A stretch of DNA of 64,000 nt from Heterocephalus glaber (GCF_000247695.1 NW_004624781.1:11185147-11249146); one strand, 5' to 3'. Shown: positions 31,270 through 43,194, numbered from the stretch's first letter. Made by a program: numbers and translations. The notes: generated by a model not told the origin, from the sequence alone.

Positions 31270-32270
31270 ACAGAGATAACCTAATTTGGCACCAGGGCCA
31301 GTTACTACCTAGGAAAGAGAAAATACAGGTCCTCAGCACATTATACGGAGCCCCTAAAGGTTCCTTAGCTTGGGAATAGTGTGGTTTGAGTTATGGTTTA
31401 GGGAGAGAATTCTGGCTTCCAGTTCTACGATGGATTTGAGCTGTTTCCAGAATCTCATCACCATCCCCAGGGAACTGTACAGAAGTGAAGTATGATGGTC
31501 CTGTCATCGATATTCTGGGTCAGCATCCATGAGGGTGAAGGTTTGGGGAGCATCTGGATGGGAAGAGGCGGGCTCTTGGTAGTTGTAACAATAGGCATTA
31601 TTTTTTAAAAAATGATAAGAAAATTATCTTGTGCTTATCTTAGAGATAGGAATATTGGGTGTAAAAGAGATTGAGTCACTAACCCTGACAAGGGTTCTTG
31701 AAGGAGCAGCAGTTCTGAATTCGAATCCTAGCTCACCTTTCTCAGGGCCGTGGATGTGTGTTACCCTCGGATGCTGAGATGAGGGGCCCTTTCATCCTGG
31801 CTTCCATGTGGGAAGGCCTGAGCTGGAGTGGTAGGACAGAGAATGTAATGTAAGGTGCAGAGGTGCTACTTGGAAGCTGATTAACTATGGGAGCCAGAAG
31901 GGAATGGTAGGAGGTGTTTCAAATTTGCAGAATCCTGACTTTGCTAGCTCCTTTAGGATTCGGAGCAAAGATGCAGTATTCAAAGCTGGGTTCACAGATG
32001 CTGTACAGAGGGGGACTCTGTGATGAGGTCCAGCACACCCTGGGCAATGTGAACCTGGAGCCCTGGAGACAAGTTCTCTATTCCTTTGATGGTTAATGCC
32101 CACAAGTGGTGGTGAAGGACATGGAAAGAGAAGATGGGTCAGAGGACGTGGGTTAGACAGAGTATACCAAGAGTAGGAGCAGGAGGCACAACGGGCTTTT
32201 TGAGACACAGAAAAGGAGCCAGTAATGAGCCATGCTATACAGGGAAAGGGAAGACATGTAGGTACAGGGT
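31270..32270. other. Unannotated stretch
   Basis: Overlapping open frames up to 107 aa on both strands lack motifs. No repeat is recognised. Confidence 0.45.
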
Positions 32271-32274
32271 GATT

Positions 32275-32412
32275 GTCAGACCTTTGCAGAGAGTGGTCAG
32301 GTGGCCTTTGGAGAGGGTGGTCAGATGGCGTTTAGAGAGGGTAGGGCAGATGGCCTTTGCATAGGGCAGTGAGATGGCCCTTGGAGAAGATTGGCAGATG
32401 GCCCTTGGGAAC
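32275..32412. repeat. 24-bp minisatellite, about six units
   Basis: Units begin at 32275, 32296, 32320, 32345, 32369 and 32393, with lengths 21, 24, 25, 24, 24 and about 20 bp. The core is GATGGCCTTTGGAGAGGG with several substitutions per unit. Because 24 is divisible by three, the open frame across it (32134-32364 plus) shows an 8-residue repeat (VVRWPLER-like). Translation of it is unproven. Confidence 0.85.
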
Positions 32413-32414
32413 TG

Positions 32415-33465
32415 TTTGTAAGGAGGGTGGAAAGTGTGGGAGAGAAGCATGGTACATGACCTTGAAGAGGGACTTAGAGTAGCCCAGTGGTTTGCTTTTC
32501 TGAGAGATGTGCTGAGGAGTTAGGACAGAAAGATCACTGAGCTGCTACCTCTTCCCTAACTAGTGTCCTCCAAACCTCTCCTTCTTCGAAGCATTAGTAG
32601 CAGTCATCATCTGAACCAGACTCGGTGTCGGCTGCATTCTCATTGTCCTCTAATGGTAAGTCTTGTTTCTTCCAGTTGTCAGTAGACAGTCTCATTCACA
32701 ATGCACTTGATAACTGAAAACTATCACCAGAAATTACTACACAGAATGGAGGAGGAACCCAGGGGAAGATGTTTTTTCTCTTTAAAGAAAGGGCGTGATG
32801 AAGGACAGACATGGGGAAAATTCTGTCACTTTAAAATCTAGGAAGCAGAGGCTGAGAACAAATGGGGTTATCGTGGCAGTGTTAGAAATTTGGGGCGAGT
32901 GATGCCAGCAATATCAATTTCAGAGGAGCCGTGCCGGAGCTGTGCGTAATGTATTCCACTGGGCATGTTCTGTGGAGCTGCAAAGCCGGTGCGATTCTTG
33001 TGCCTTGCAGCAACTGGGTCCTTTTGTATTAGAGAGCTTTGGAGATGTTAAGAGCATTTGGGGATCTTAACAGAACTAAAAAGATCCTGCCTTTCAGAAG
33101 GTGTATTAGATAAGATGGAAGAAAACTCAGAGAATAAAGGTGGATAAGCTCTGTTTGCTTTAAGCCCATCAGCTGGACACATAGGTCTACATTTTGTCTT
33201 GGTCATTTCAATTAGCCTCTCTTGCAATGAGCACTGGTTACTTGGTGCAGATATATGTGTGTGCACATGCCTATATGAATATAAACACATATTAAATGTG
33301 CACAATTACATATATATAAGTCCCTCATCATATACATAAGAAATCGTGTATATTAAAAACGTGCATTTACTCTGACATCCATGTATTCATACATACTTCT
33401 GTATTCATCCGTGTATACTTAGGAGATATGACCAAAATATACAGTGAATGTTTACATTTAAAAAT
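32415..33465. other. Unannotated stretch
   Basis: Unique DNA with a decayed TA/CA patch near 33245-33330. No gene or repeat is recognised. Confidence 0.45.
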
Positions 33466-33469
33466 ATTA

Positions 33470-33870
33470 TTCCATTAATACCCCTCAAAATAGCCCTCTT
33501 ATTTCAAACATACTTATTTCATTGTTCTTGCCACTTTCTGAGGTCTTTTTTCTGAACGTCATTATTCAGTATACAGTGAGTGTTTGCTGCCCTGTGGCAT
33601 CCAACTGAAAGGTGAGCTCGTAAAAACAACCCAGTGTGCCCCCATCCACCTTATTCACTGGATCTGGCACCATGCCACTTCTGGTCCTTCCCCAAAGTCA
33701 AAATGACCGTGAAAGGTAAACATTTTGAATCTATTCAAGACATCAAGGCGGCCACAACAGTATAACTAAGACACTCAGGAAAGAGGAGTTCCAGAGCTGC
33801 TTCAGAAAATGCAAGAATGACAGGATGAGTGTGTTTGAAATGAGGGCGTATTTTCAAGTGGATTAATACT
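33470..33870 (+). mobile_element. Palindromic mariner derivative, copy B
   Basis: The left arm (33472-33560, CCATTAATACCCCTC, 'CATTGTTCTTGCCACTTTC') and right arm (33770-33869, ending AAGTGGATTAATACTG) are inverted copies. The longer right side holds the transposase 3' end in plus orientation, more decayed than copy A ('GTAAACATTTTGAATCTATT', 'GAGTTCCAGAGCTGCTTCAG'). Its interior matches copy A from the 'GGCATCCAACTGAAAGG' region on, which shows that both descend from one rearranged non-autonomous element. Confidence 0.75.
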
Positions 33871-33879
33871 GTGTTTTCA

Positions 33880-34990
33880 CTATAATAATATTTCTAACAC
33901 AAGCATTCACCATATTTTTTATCATATATCGATATGCTTATGTGATATCAGCTCAGTAAACACACACGCAAATATATATGCTTATACCTGTGGTATGTAT
34001 GTTTACTACACTACACATACACACATATAATTTGGAGACTTTATAGAGTATTTTCTGTACTTTACAGATGATTTCTGTATACTTCGTTCCATCTTTTGAC
34101 TCCCAAAGCCATCCTGAATGTTAATGGAAGAAGAAAAGCCCCATAAATGAAGGAAATAAGCCCGTGGAGGCTGCTGGCCTCAGGCTGCCTGTGTACAAGG
34201 AACAAGTCACAGCTGGAGTCAGAGGCCCAGGTCCTAGTGACCTTAAATCCACTATACTTTGGGGAGAAATCACAAAGCAAGGTTCCTCTGAGTTTGTGAA
34301 AATCTTGGAATATGGGCAATTATGAAGGTGTTACATTTTATCATTTTTCTATCATCCTCTTGTAAAATATAATGGGCTAACAAAATATTACATAGGAGAG
34401 TTCTTCAGGGGGACCATAATAGACAAAAGGCAATTGAATTGTTTTACTAGTTTTCTTTATAACCAGTGCTTCTAAGTGCTATAAAAGGACATATTCCACT
34501 ATGTAGGCATGCTGCAGTTTTCATTATATCTGTTGGCTTTGAAAACCCTCTTTACCCCTTATGTAAATGTAAACGTATCTGCAACCCCTAAATCTGTCCC
34601 AAAGACCAACAGAGAGAATTAGTGGAACTGGAATTCGTAAGGTTTTACTGTAACACCAGTTAGGAAGGAATGCACATGTGTTTGTCTCCAGGAAGGTTAG
34701 AAATGGAAATAAATGCAAAAATATGCTTTCTGGCAAGTCATCATTTTTAATACGAAGACGGAAAGCACAAGCCAGCTTTGTTTTGCTTTTTGGGGGGGCT
34801 TGTGGCTGATTTTCTTTTCTGGCTTCCTGGTTTTTGCTAGAAAGAGACTTGTTCGCTTCCCACCCACTCCACAGCCCCTCCCTAGAGCTGAAATATCCAA
34901 GATCATCCTTTTAAGTGCTCAGTCTTAGAGAAGGGAGAAGAAAGGAACTGTGATTTAAAATATATATGTACATCCTTTTTTTAAGCTTGC
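33880..34990. other. Unannotated stretch
   Basis: AT-rich unique DNA. Overlapping small open frames have no motif. Confidence 0.45.
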
Positions 34991-34994
34991 AAAC

Positions 34995-35245
34995 TGGGAT
35001 TTCTAGACTCAATTTATGTTCTTGAGACATTGGAGTCAAATTTATATATAGTTTTTGATGTAGGACCTAATTAGGTTTTCAGCATATCTTAATACTTTCT
35101 GCTACATCTGCATTAAAGATAACATTGCATATATTTGCATTTCATTTACATTAAAAAGTTAGCCATGCTGTACGTAACAATCACTTTAACCAAGTATCAT
35201 TGACAGCAAATATTTTGAATAAGCATGTGAAAATCCAGGTCTGCA
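34995..35245. promoter_or_regulatory. Candidate conserved noncoding block
   Basis: Repeat-free AT-rich DNA with CCTAATTAGG near 35065, a perfect octamer ATTTGCAT at 35133-35140, TCTGCATTAAAGATAAC and 'ATTGACAGCAAATATTTTG'. These sites are seen; enhancer activity is inferred. Confidence 0.35.
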
Positions 35246-35249
35246 CAAA

Positions 35250-36710
35250 GCCTTTCCTGGATTCTGTTGTCTCTCTCACATTTGAAACTCGTTTACAGGT
35301 AGTGTTCTTATTTCAGTGGCACTCTGAAGGTTAAGCCAACAAATAAGCCTGTAGGACTCAAAAAAATCTCATTTATTTGATATATCCAACCTGGAAAAGA
35401 ATCACTGCCCTGATACTCTTATTGATGCTGTTTGTAATTTCAACAATAATGATACTCAATTGGGAGAATGGTGTGATTTTTATGAGCTGTTTTATAGGCG
35501 AGGGGATAACCTTGGAATAAAAGAGTTCATTCATTTCTTTCTCCATTCATATGTATTTGGATGAATCTTTTTGGGGCAACCTTATTTCCAGGTCTCACTT
35601 AATGAATCTCAGGTTTATCTGGGCCATTTTACTTTAAAAATGAGCTTTTACCAGGGGACTATCCCACCAGTTCCTCGGAATGATCTGTCTCTTGCCTTGT
35701 GCTGTGACCCCTGCCACACTCAGCTTTTCTTCTACACTTAGGGCTCCCCCAAACCTCTCTGGACTGTCCCTTATCAACATCAAGCAGTGTTAGGCAGAGC
35801 TTGTGACGTTTAGACCCTTCTTCAGTCCCCGGTGCCAAAGCCTGTTTTGTAGAACACACTCCTCCCAAGGAATGTTATTAAAAAATGGTCCTCCTCGCTA
35901 CACACCTCTGGGAATTACTCCATCTTTTTACCTCTTCTTGGAGAGCCACAAGGCAAAGAGTAAAACTCTTGCTTAACATACCCCATGTTGGCACTTCCCA
36001 AACCTGTGGGGCCATGGAAGCCTTTGTTGGCATATCACCTGGTTAGCCTAGAAGACCAAGATTCTTTAGTGACTTTGATGATTTGGGGAATCGTGTTCTA
36101 TTTTAAGAACCCAATCAGCCTATCCTTGCCTTACCCGCCATCACTGTTCTCTTGCTCGGTGGCTGCTCTGTAAGGCAGGTAAGTTAAGGACGGGCTGATT
36201 GGGGCTGGCAGTTTTGATCTCTAGTTTTCAAGGCTGATTATTCTCTGGGTAGGTCTTATTTTCAGAGAGAGCACACACACCCACATTATGGTGTTGATGA
36301 GAAAATGGTGAGCCCTGAACCTGGCCAATTCTCTTATTGGTCGCATTGTTTTCAGTCTCTCCCAAAGCTTGGTGCTTTTCTTTCCCAATTGCCCCTGCTG
36401 GTGCCTGCAGTCATTCCTCTGCAGTCATTCAGCCATGTCCCCTGCCCATCTTGGCCACTGTGCCATGGTTTATCCAGAGTCTGTGTAAACTGCATGCACA
36501 GTACTGACAGCAGACCCTTAGGTAGATTCTGAGAACTACGGAGTAGAGCTGTTCCCTCCTTTGTCTTGTGTCCCATCGTCCACTTCTTACAGGCCAAGGG
36601 TGCCGTGGCCTTTTCACAGGCAGTCATTGTGTACCATTTGGAGAATTCTCTAAGAATGCCTCCGTCTTCTTTTCCCATGTACACAGCTGATTTGTAAAAA
36701 CTGACTTCTG
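35250..36710. other. Unannotated stretch
   Basis: Open frames near 36305-36738 overlap on both strands (75 and 128 aa) and show no motif. No repeat is recognised. Confidence 0.45.
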
Positions 36711-36714
36711 TGAT

Positions 36715-36830
36715 CCATAGCAAGTTACTTGGGCTCATTAAGTATCAGTCTATAGGTGAGGGAAATGGGGATAAGAACCTCTCCAGAGCTTGGAGAGCTG
36801 TGGTAGGTGCAGCTGACCACCTCCAGTCCT
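36715..36830 (+). repeat. Possible MIR fragment
   Basis: 'CATAGCAAGTTACTTGGGCT' and 'GAGGGAAATGGGGATAAGAA' are MIR-like in forward order. Confidence 0.35.
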
Positions 36831-36834
36831 CACA

Positions 36835-37600
36835 CCGCATCTTGTGCACAGGCTTCAGTTAACGCGCACAATTCACGTCGCTATTGTGGTCACCAGAAAA
36901 TTAGAAATTGCACTTGAGCAAGGAAGTCTCTCTTCCACACATTTTTCTTTGCGATCCAATGTAACCGATGTTTCTTAACTTAAAAATTGTTGAATTGATA
37001 TCTCAACTTACAAGAGCAGCTTTGTCAGTCCATTTTAAATGATTCCTACAATGCTGATTTAAGCATTTTACATTCTGATATGCATTTATAGCTGGTTTTC
37101 AAAGTTGCAAGACTCTAAGGGGAAAAAAGCTAATCCTTAGTTGGCAGGAAGGTCCCTCCCCAAATCCTTGGATTAAAATAGAATCTGCCGCTAGGGCTTT
37201 CCTTGTCTCCTGTGATTGGGATGTGTCTCGATCGCGAAGGCATCCAGTACCAGTGCCTGGCAAGTCCTTCTGTAGAAATAGAATTTGCAACTTTAATATT
37301 TATCGATAAGCACACTAATTCTCTTGATGATGGTAACTAATGCGGTACTTATACCTTATTTTTCCATAGTTTAAGGAGCTTCAGGCTAGAGGGGCAGATC
37401 CGGTGCTTGCTGTAAATGCTGAGAATCAAAGATGCTGGAGGAAAATGTAGAAGATGGAGTAGGAAAAAAATAAAGTTTTAGCAGATAAAATGTCTCCAAT
37501 TAAAAACAGTCTCAAAACAAACCTCGGTGAGGCAGAATCATTTAAAAATCAGTGAACTTCCTGGGGAGAAAAGTCACAAATCACCTTCTTCCTAACTGTG
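36835..37600. other. Unannotated unique stretch
   Basis: AT-rich. The part at 37370-37560 is dense in short AT motifs (AGATAAAATG, CCAATTAAAAAC) and could be regulatory, but evidence is thin. Confidence 0.35.
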
Positions 37601-37602
37601 CT

Positions 37603-37690
37603 ATTTTTTTTTCTTTGGTACCGGGGCTCAAACTTGGGACCTTGCGCTTGTGAGGCAGGCAGCAGAACCACTGAGCTAAATCCCCAGCCC
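37603..37690 (-). mobile_element. ID-like SINE, antisense
   Basis: A T-run leads into GGTACCGGGGCTCAAACTTG and ends CTGAGCTAAATCCCCAGCCC, the reverse complement of the ID-like consensus seen at 12948. No clear duplication was found. Confidence 0.9.
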
Positions 37691-37699
37691 TGTACTGCT

Positions 37700-38160
37700 A
37701 GTTCTGACCACCCATTTGTCTTCTACCCTCTCGGCCTGGTCTCTCCCAGGTGTGTAAAGTGAAAAATCGATAGGAAAATGTAATTTGCTTCTTAAATCTT
37801 AGATAGTTACAGCCAAAACATTTTGTCATATTGGGTTTTGAATAATTGTGCCACATATACACTTAATTTTGCCTTGGACAGCTGGCCTTATGGCCCTAGT
37901 TAACCTATGTTTTCTCTTGTTCTTTCATCCTTTGAAAGTGAGGTTCACAGAATACAAATTCGGAAAGGCATAAATTCTAATTCCTCAGAAGACAAGAATA
38001 GAAGTCAAAGTGACCTCAATAAATCAAAGCAAGTTGAAGTTCAATAGGGACCAATGTAAAGTAGGGTACGTAGGCCCAATAAGTAGACTCACAAATTTAG
38101 ACTTGTCGGGGCACAATTGCACTAGAAAAGCATCTTGGTCAATGACACAAGGAAGTGACA
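37700..38160. other. Unannotated stretch
   Basis: Nothing recognised. Confidence 0.45.
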
Positions 38161-38164
38161 CCCG

Positions 38165-38380
38165 TGACCTTGTCTATGTGCTAAGCATCTTGCATGTGTT
38201 TGCTGCCTTACAGACATACTGCTGTAATCTGCAATTGCTCTCTAAGCTCCGTATAATTTGTTTCTTCACTTTATACACATGGAAGCTGAGGTTGAGAATG
38301 GTAGCATAATTCACCATGTGTCCATGGTCCAGTCAATGATTTAACTGATTTAAGACTATGCTCTTTCCACTTGACCAAGA
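38165..38380 (-). repeat. MIR
   Basis: 'TGTGCTAAGCATCTTGCATG', 'ACATGGAAGCTGAGGTTGAG' and 'CTATGCTCTTTCCACTTGAC' are in reverse MIR order. The 99-aa frame at 38010-38309 overlaps it and is chance. Confidence 0.7.
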
Positions 38381-38779
38381 GCCCTTCAGCACAGAGCTGC
38401 TACTTACAAAACCAACCCAGTTCTTCCCTGGATTAACTTGGCTTCCACTTGAGAACCAGATAATAACCTTTCTATTTTGCTATACATTAATTAAAATTTA
38501 AAAGAAAAATGAATAGGAGAAACTGGAGCAAGTCCAAAAGTACCCCACCCAGCAACACAGGCAGGGAAAGGACTTGCAAGTGGCCTGATAGGAGAAGGCT
38601 TAAGGTGTTTGGGTTTGTTGAGCTAGGAGGAGTGCAGCTCTGGGGTGAGGGACATGTCAATGGCCTATAAACATCTGAAAGGCAATAAAGAAGATTTATG
38701 TTTTACAGAAATACTTGCGGTTAACACAGCACTTCCAGGTCCCTTTTTGCAATGGTTTCTCCCAACAGTCATCTCAGGC

Positions 38780-38980
38780 ACAAGGTGGCAAACTTTTTCC
38801 ATAAAGGACTAGAGAGTTAATATGCTGGGCTCAGTGGGCTATATGTGATGGCTCAGCTCTGCCATCACAGGGCATGAAAAGAGCCACAGGTGTTCATAAA
38901 CAAATGGGGACAACTGTGACCCAGCGCAGTGTTATTTACAAGAAGAAGTGGCAGGCAGATCTGGCTCACAGGCTGAAGCA
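38780..38980 (+). mobile_element. hAT-Charlie-type MER fossil
   Basis: 'GGTGGCAAACTTTTTCCATA', 'AGTGGGCTATATGTGATGG', 'TCATAAACAAATGGGGAC' and 'GTTATTTACAAGAAGAAGTG' follow in order a common mammalian non-autonomous hAT element. Terminal repeats are decayed. Confidence 0.65.
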
Positions 38981-38984
38981 ATGT

Positions 38985-39435
38985 GAGTGTCTAGTCCCAC
39001 GGTGAGGAAATTGAGGTTTTGTCCAGAACAACGCACAGAACAGCTCTGGACATCGCAGTCTATTTCTGTGGGTCATAGTTTGGTGCCCAATGCACCAAAT
39101 TGCAGTCATGTCAGCAGAAAGATTTCAGGGCAGTTTGTCATCCCATGGTGCCCTTTGTCCACCATGGAAATTAAATTTAAACCAATTGAATCAAGTAACG
39201 TGGTTGGTAGCCTGGTGTTGTGAAATGATGTTTTCCAGGCACTTGAGAAAGGGGTATCTGGTCAAAAAACATCTCTGCTAGCCTGAAATGTCCATCATTA
39301 AAGAATTTTCCTGAGATGTGTGAATTTCATTTTAGCAACAGCATTCTTGTATCTAGGAAAGAAAATACATAAGGCAGTTTAAGAATTCATTTCTCCAGTT
39401 ATTTTGTTAGAATTGATTTTTAGCTAGCAAAGGGT
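38985..39435. other. Unannotated stretch
   Basis: Two small frames (78 and 63 aa) overlap on the plus strand and have no motif. Confidence 0.45.
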
Positions 39436-39437
39436 AG

Positions 39438-39838
39438 TGTCTTAGTCATGTTCTCATCACTGGGACACAATACCCCACATCCACGACTTAAGGAAGGAGA
39501 GGTTTAGTTTAGCTCATGTTTTAGAAGTTTCAGTCAGAAACACCACTGTGCTAGGGCCTGGGCATAGGGAAGCTGCTCACATCATGGTGGCCAGGAAGTA
39601 GAGGGAGAAGGCTGGAGCCAATGAGGAAGATAAGCTGTTCCAGGTCACGCCCCCAGTGACCTGCCTCTCCCGGCCAGGCCCCGCCTTCCAACAGCACAGT
39701 CACCTACTGAACTCACCAATGGATGATTCCACTGATGAGTATAGTACCACCCTTATCCAATCACCTTACTTCCTCAAGCAGCACCAGTGAGCACATGAGG
39801 CCTTCATTGGTGGGATGTTCTCAATCTAAACCGTAACA
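39438..39838 (-). mobile_element. MaLR-type solo LTR, antisense
   Basis: Starts TGTCTTAGTCATGTTC and ends AACCGTAACA, with 'GAGGTTTAGTTTAGCTCATG', 'CTGCTCACATCATGGTGGCC' and 'CCCCCAGTGACCTGCC' in between, the reverse of the LTR type at 25278 and 46056. The flanking 5-mers do not match, so either the ends are decayed or my boundary is off. Confidence 0.75.
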
Positions 39839-39839
39839 A

Positions 39840-41025
39840 GATCAAGAGATGATGAGACAGGAGGAACAAATTAGCATTGATAGGACTTGGGAGTGGGGAT
39901 GAAAGTTGCTGGCAAAGTGTCTGATCGGAGCCAATGGGGAAAACATTAATATTATCAGCTAGATGAACTGCATACCTAATACCATTTTGCAGCACATGGT
40001 CCTGGTGCTGTGTTTGAATTGCTTTCGTCTGTCCATCCAGTAAGTTAAGCGCTGTTCTTGTCACACTTTAGAGGCAAGTCCACTGAGGCACGAAATCTCA
40101 CAGTGAGAGCAGTGGGGGTGATACATGAGACTCATGCTTTCCCTGACCTGCTTATGTAGACGTCCTTCCAAAGAGCTCTGCGGAGTGGAAGCTCTCTGCC
40201 AGGAGGGGCTTGAGTGATGTGGGTGTTCCCTGCAGCAGGGGACACTGCAGCTCTTGTCTTCGTGATAGAGACAGAAGCTAAGGGAAAGCTTGGGTAAATC
40301 AAGCACAGGCTCTCCGAAAATGAATGCATCATTTCTGGCTGGCCGTGTGGCATGAACTCTAGCTGCAGAATGCTTCATCTTCTTTGCTGAAAGAATTCTT
40401 AAGTGGGCACTTGTAGCAAGCTTAGTTAAACCTACCCTGCCTGGGGTTAAACCCTCGTAAATCAGAGTAGCTCAAGTGACCCTAGTAAATGCCAGGTACC
40501 CAGCAATGGCTAGAGTAATTCAGCACGCTTTAGCAGTGTCAAGTAGCTCACACTTCTTTTTTAGTATTCTTTTTTATGTGTAGAAAAGCTTTTGCAGATA
40601 CACTTTCAATGAGAATATTTTCCCAATTTCTCCCTTGAGAAAATAAAAGGAAATGCCACATTTGTTTCCTGTTTATGGTTTTATTTCAAACCACTCTTCC
40701 AAGACGTATTTAAAGTGGATAAGATTTAGTACTTAAAAGCAAACAACAAATGTAAAGCTTTGGTTGTCCTCCTTGTCTTAACATCATTAGTTTTAGGTTG
40801 TCATTAACAGAAAACCTTTCCAAATTTCCATCTTCTCGTAGAATTCAGGAACTTTAACAGTCAGTGGAAAGGAGATAAGTAGATTGATCAATGAGATGAA
40901 GGGGTAAGGAAAAATTGTGATGGATCCATGGTGGGGAAGAAAGAAGGTAATACAAAATGGGGTTAGCAAAGAAAGGTCCAGAAGGCAGACATGTGTGCAT
41001 TGAAATGAGTAGGCAGAGAAGAAAG
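39840..41025. other. Unannotated stretch
   Basis: Overlapping minus-strand frames at 40061-40378 (105 aa) and 40132-40353 have no domain. No repeat is recognised. Confidence 0.45.
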
Positions 41026-41029
41026 CTAG

Positions 41030-41115
41030 ATTTGGAAATCAGAAGACCTGGGTGTAGATCCAACCTCTGCCCTTAGCGGCATAACCCTTACCTTCTCACA
41101 TGGCCTTCCCCACAT
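41030..41115 (+). repeat. Possible MIR fragment
   Basis: 'GGAAATCAGAAGACCTGGGT' and 'GATCCAACCTCTGCCCTTAG' match the MIR core. Confidence 0.45.
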
Positions 41116-41119
41116 TTCT

Positions 41120-41985
41120 TTTATGGCATGTACAAATAATCATATAAGCCTAAGAAAATGTTTTTGTGGCATGATATGAACGAAGGTGCTGGGCCTAAAT
41201 GTCTTAGAATAACAGCTGCAGAGAGGCAAAAGGCCAAGCTTACTGATGGAAGTAGGAGAAGGAAGCAAGAAGCTCAAAGAGCAAATTCATCTGGTGCTCC
41301 TGGCTAGCAATCCTATTCTCCAGGCTCTGAAGTCACGGAACATTCCTACTGCCCCTATGAGTTACACAGTAGCCCCTTGCAATAAATCCTAATGTCACCA
41401 GGTCACTAATTTTCACCAGAACCTTATGCACCAAGAACAGGATCTAGGATGCATGCCATCTTAAAGACAGAAGCTTAGCAGAATCATTTGTTACTTTGGG
41501 GACTACAGCTAGGCTTGAAGCAGGGCTTGTCGGGGATGGTTTTTATTCAGTCCAGATTCCAGTGTGCCCTGAACAATTCTCTGTGGAAGATTATCCCAAG
41601 GCCTGTCAAATGGAAGTGTTTCCACCCTAAAGCTAGAGAGCCTCATAAGCCAGATTTACATTTAATTCTTCCAGTGTCCTTTCTTTTTAACTCACCATCT
41701 GACAGGGAATAGTTAGTATATAACTCAAAGCTTATGTGGGACGCTTGTTCCTCTCTGCCTCAATATGAGTTTTTAAAAAAAAAGTAGCAGTTAAACATAT
41801 GTTAAAAATGAAGCAGTACATTGGGGGGGCAAAGACTAGAAGGCAGTGCCACTGTTTATTGGTTATGTTTTTCATTTTCATGTTCGAAGAATTTTAAGAC
41901 CCAGTTTTTAAGTTTTGTTTATTTATATTTTTGAAAGCTGCACCCAGATCTGCACAGGTTCATGCCCTGTTTGGGTCTTTATTTC
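41120..41985. other. Unannotated stretch
   Basis: Unique DNA; nothing recognised. Confidence 0.45.
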
Positions 41986-41989
41986 TTTT

Positions 41990-42360
41990 AGATAAACAGA
42001 AGATTGGCAGTGTTAAAGCCCATGTCCAAAGCAGTGAATATCAATTAGCAAATTAATGAATTAGGATCCTTTGTATGTGTCAGATGTCCAGACTGATAAC
42101 ATCAGGGCTAACCATGAGCTACCTCATGAGGGAACCTTGGCATTACTGACAGAAGCTGGGTTTAGCATTAGGTAATCTTGGTGCCCTGAGTTGTAGTTGA
42201 AGATTTGTGAGGTATAAACACAGTCAGGATCAATCTGATGTTTCTACTGCTCATTGCTGCTAATACCTTTGTTAAGACTGTCTGTCTGACTTAAAATCAC
42301 TGATTAGTCTTAAGCTTGTAGCTGCAAATAAACAGCCTATTAATTTTCCAATCGTTCTTT
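41990..42360. promoter_or_regulatory. Candidate conserved noncoding block
   Basis: Repeat-free stretch with dense homeodomain-like sites: ATCAATTAGCAAATTAATGA at 42039-42058, TTAGCATTAGGTAATC near 42160, GCAAATAAACAGCC (a forkhead-like TAAACA) and CTATTAATTTTCCAATCG at 42339-42354. No simple repeat and no long frame. It is the strongest enhancer-like stretch by appearance, but the function is inference. Confidence 0.35.
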
Positions 42361-42460
42361 GTGGTGTGGGGAGAATCAAGCAAGGTGGAGACATCTTTCA
42401 TCTTCATGTAACTGGCCAAACATAGCTGTTGAAGATAAGATGTGCCCGGAATTGTGGCTT

Positions 42461-42736
42461 GTATTAGGCAGCTTTTTGTGATTATAATAAAGTAACTGAG
42501 GCAGGCTAACTTTATAAAGAAAAGAGATTTATTGGCTCACCTATGGTGATGGCCATCTTACTGGCCGAATCTCCAGGCCACATGGCTGGAGACAGTAGTG
42601 TGTGTGTCAGCAAGCCACCAAGACTCAATCATGGGACCTCCTCCCTAATGACCTAATCACTTTCCAAAGGCCCCACTTGTAAACACCAGAGTTTGATTCA
42701 GTTCTACCCTCTCCATGCCATTAACCTACACTATGA
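42461..42736 (-). mobile_element. MaLR-type LTR, antisense
   Basis: 'GTATTAGGCAGCTTTTTGTG', 'AAGAGATTTATTGGCTCACC' and 'CAATCATGGGACCTCCTCCC' are the reverse of an MST/MLT-like LTR. GGCTT occurs at both edges (42456-42460 and 42737-42741), a possible 5-bp duplication. Confidence 0.75.
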
Positions 42737-42744
42737 GGCTTAAA

Positions 42745-43080
42745 CTCCTGTGTGAGTTTGGGGGTGACTGCCAGGAGGTGAACCAGAGCATGGCTCATCC
42801 ATTCATTGGAGTGAGATCAGGGCTGCAAGCCCTAAGCCTTTATTAAAATGCACATTCTTTCCATATAAAGTTTTGCTCTGTGTTAATGACCTAGGCGAAC
42901 AGTCTCCACCTCCACCCTTCCACCCAATGCGCTGCTTTCAGGGGCAAGAAGAGCAGCATCACAGCACAGAATGAGATGAAGAAGACAGGAAAAGTTCTTC
43001 TTCTAAAAGTGTTGGCATTGAAAAGCTTTTAAGCCTCAAAGGGATGAGTCATTAATGGCCTTCAACATTCCTTCAGAGTC
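42745..43080. other. Unannotated stretch
   Basis: Nothing recognised. Confidence 0.45.
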
Positions 43081-43084
43081 ATAA

Positions 43085-43190
43085 TCTAATTTGCAACCTG
43101 CAACAGTCCTGTGAAGTAGTAGGCCGAGTATCCCTTTTGAACTCCACTTTGAAGAGAAGGAAACCCAGACTCATCCAAGGGAGTTGCAGC
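43085..43190 (-). repeat. MIR fragment
   Basis: 'CAGTCCTGTGAAGTAGTAGG' and 'AGAGAAGGAAACCCAGACTC' are in reverse MIR order. Confidence 0.45.
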
Positions 43191-43194
43191 AGGT

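Noticed and set aside
32134..32364. Repeat-peptide gene from the VVRWPLER-like repeat
   Set aside because: It comes from the 24-bp minisatellite; the surrounding frame has no promoter, splice or domain evidence.
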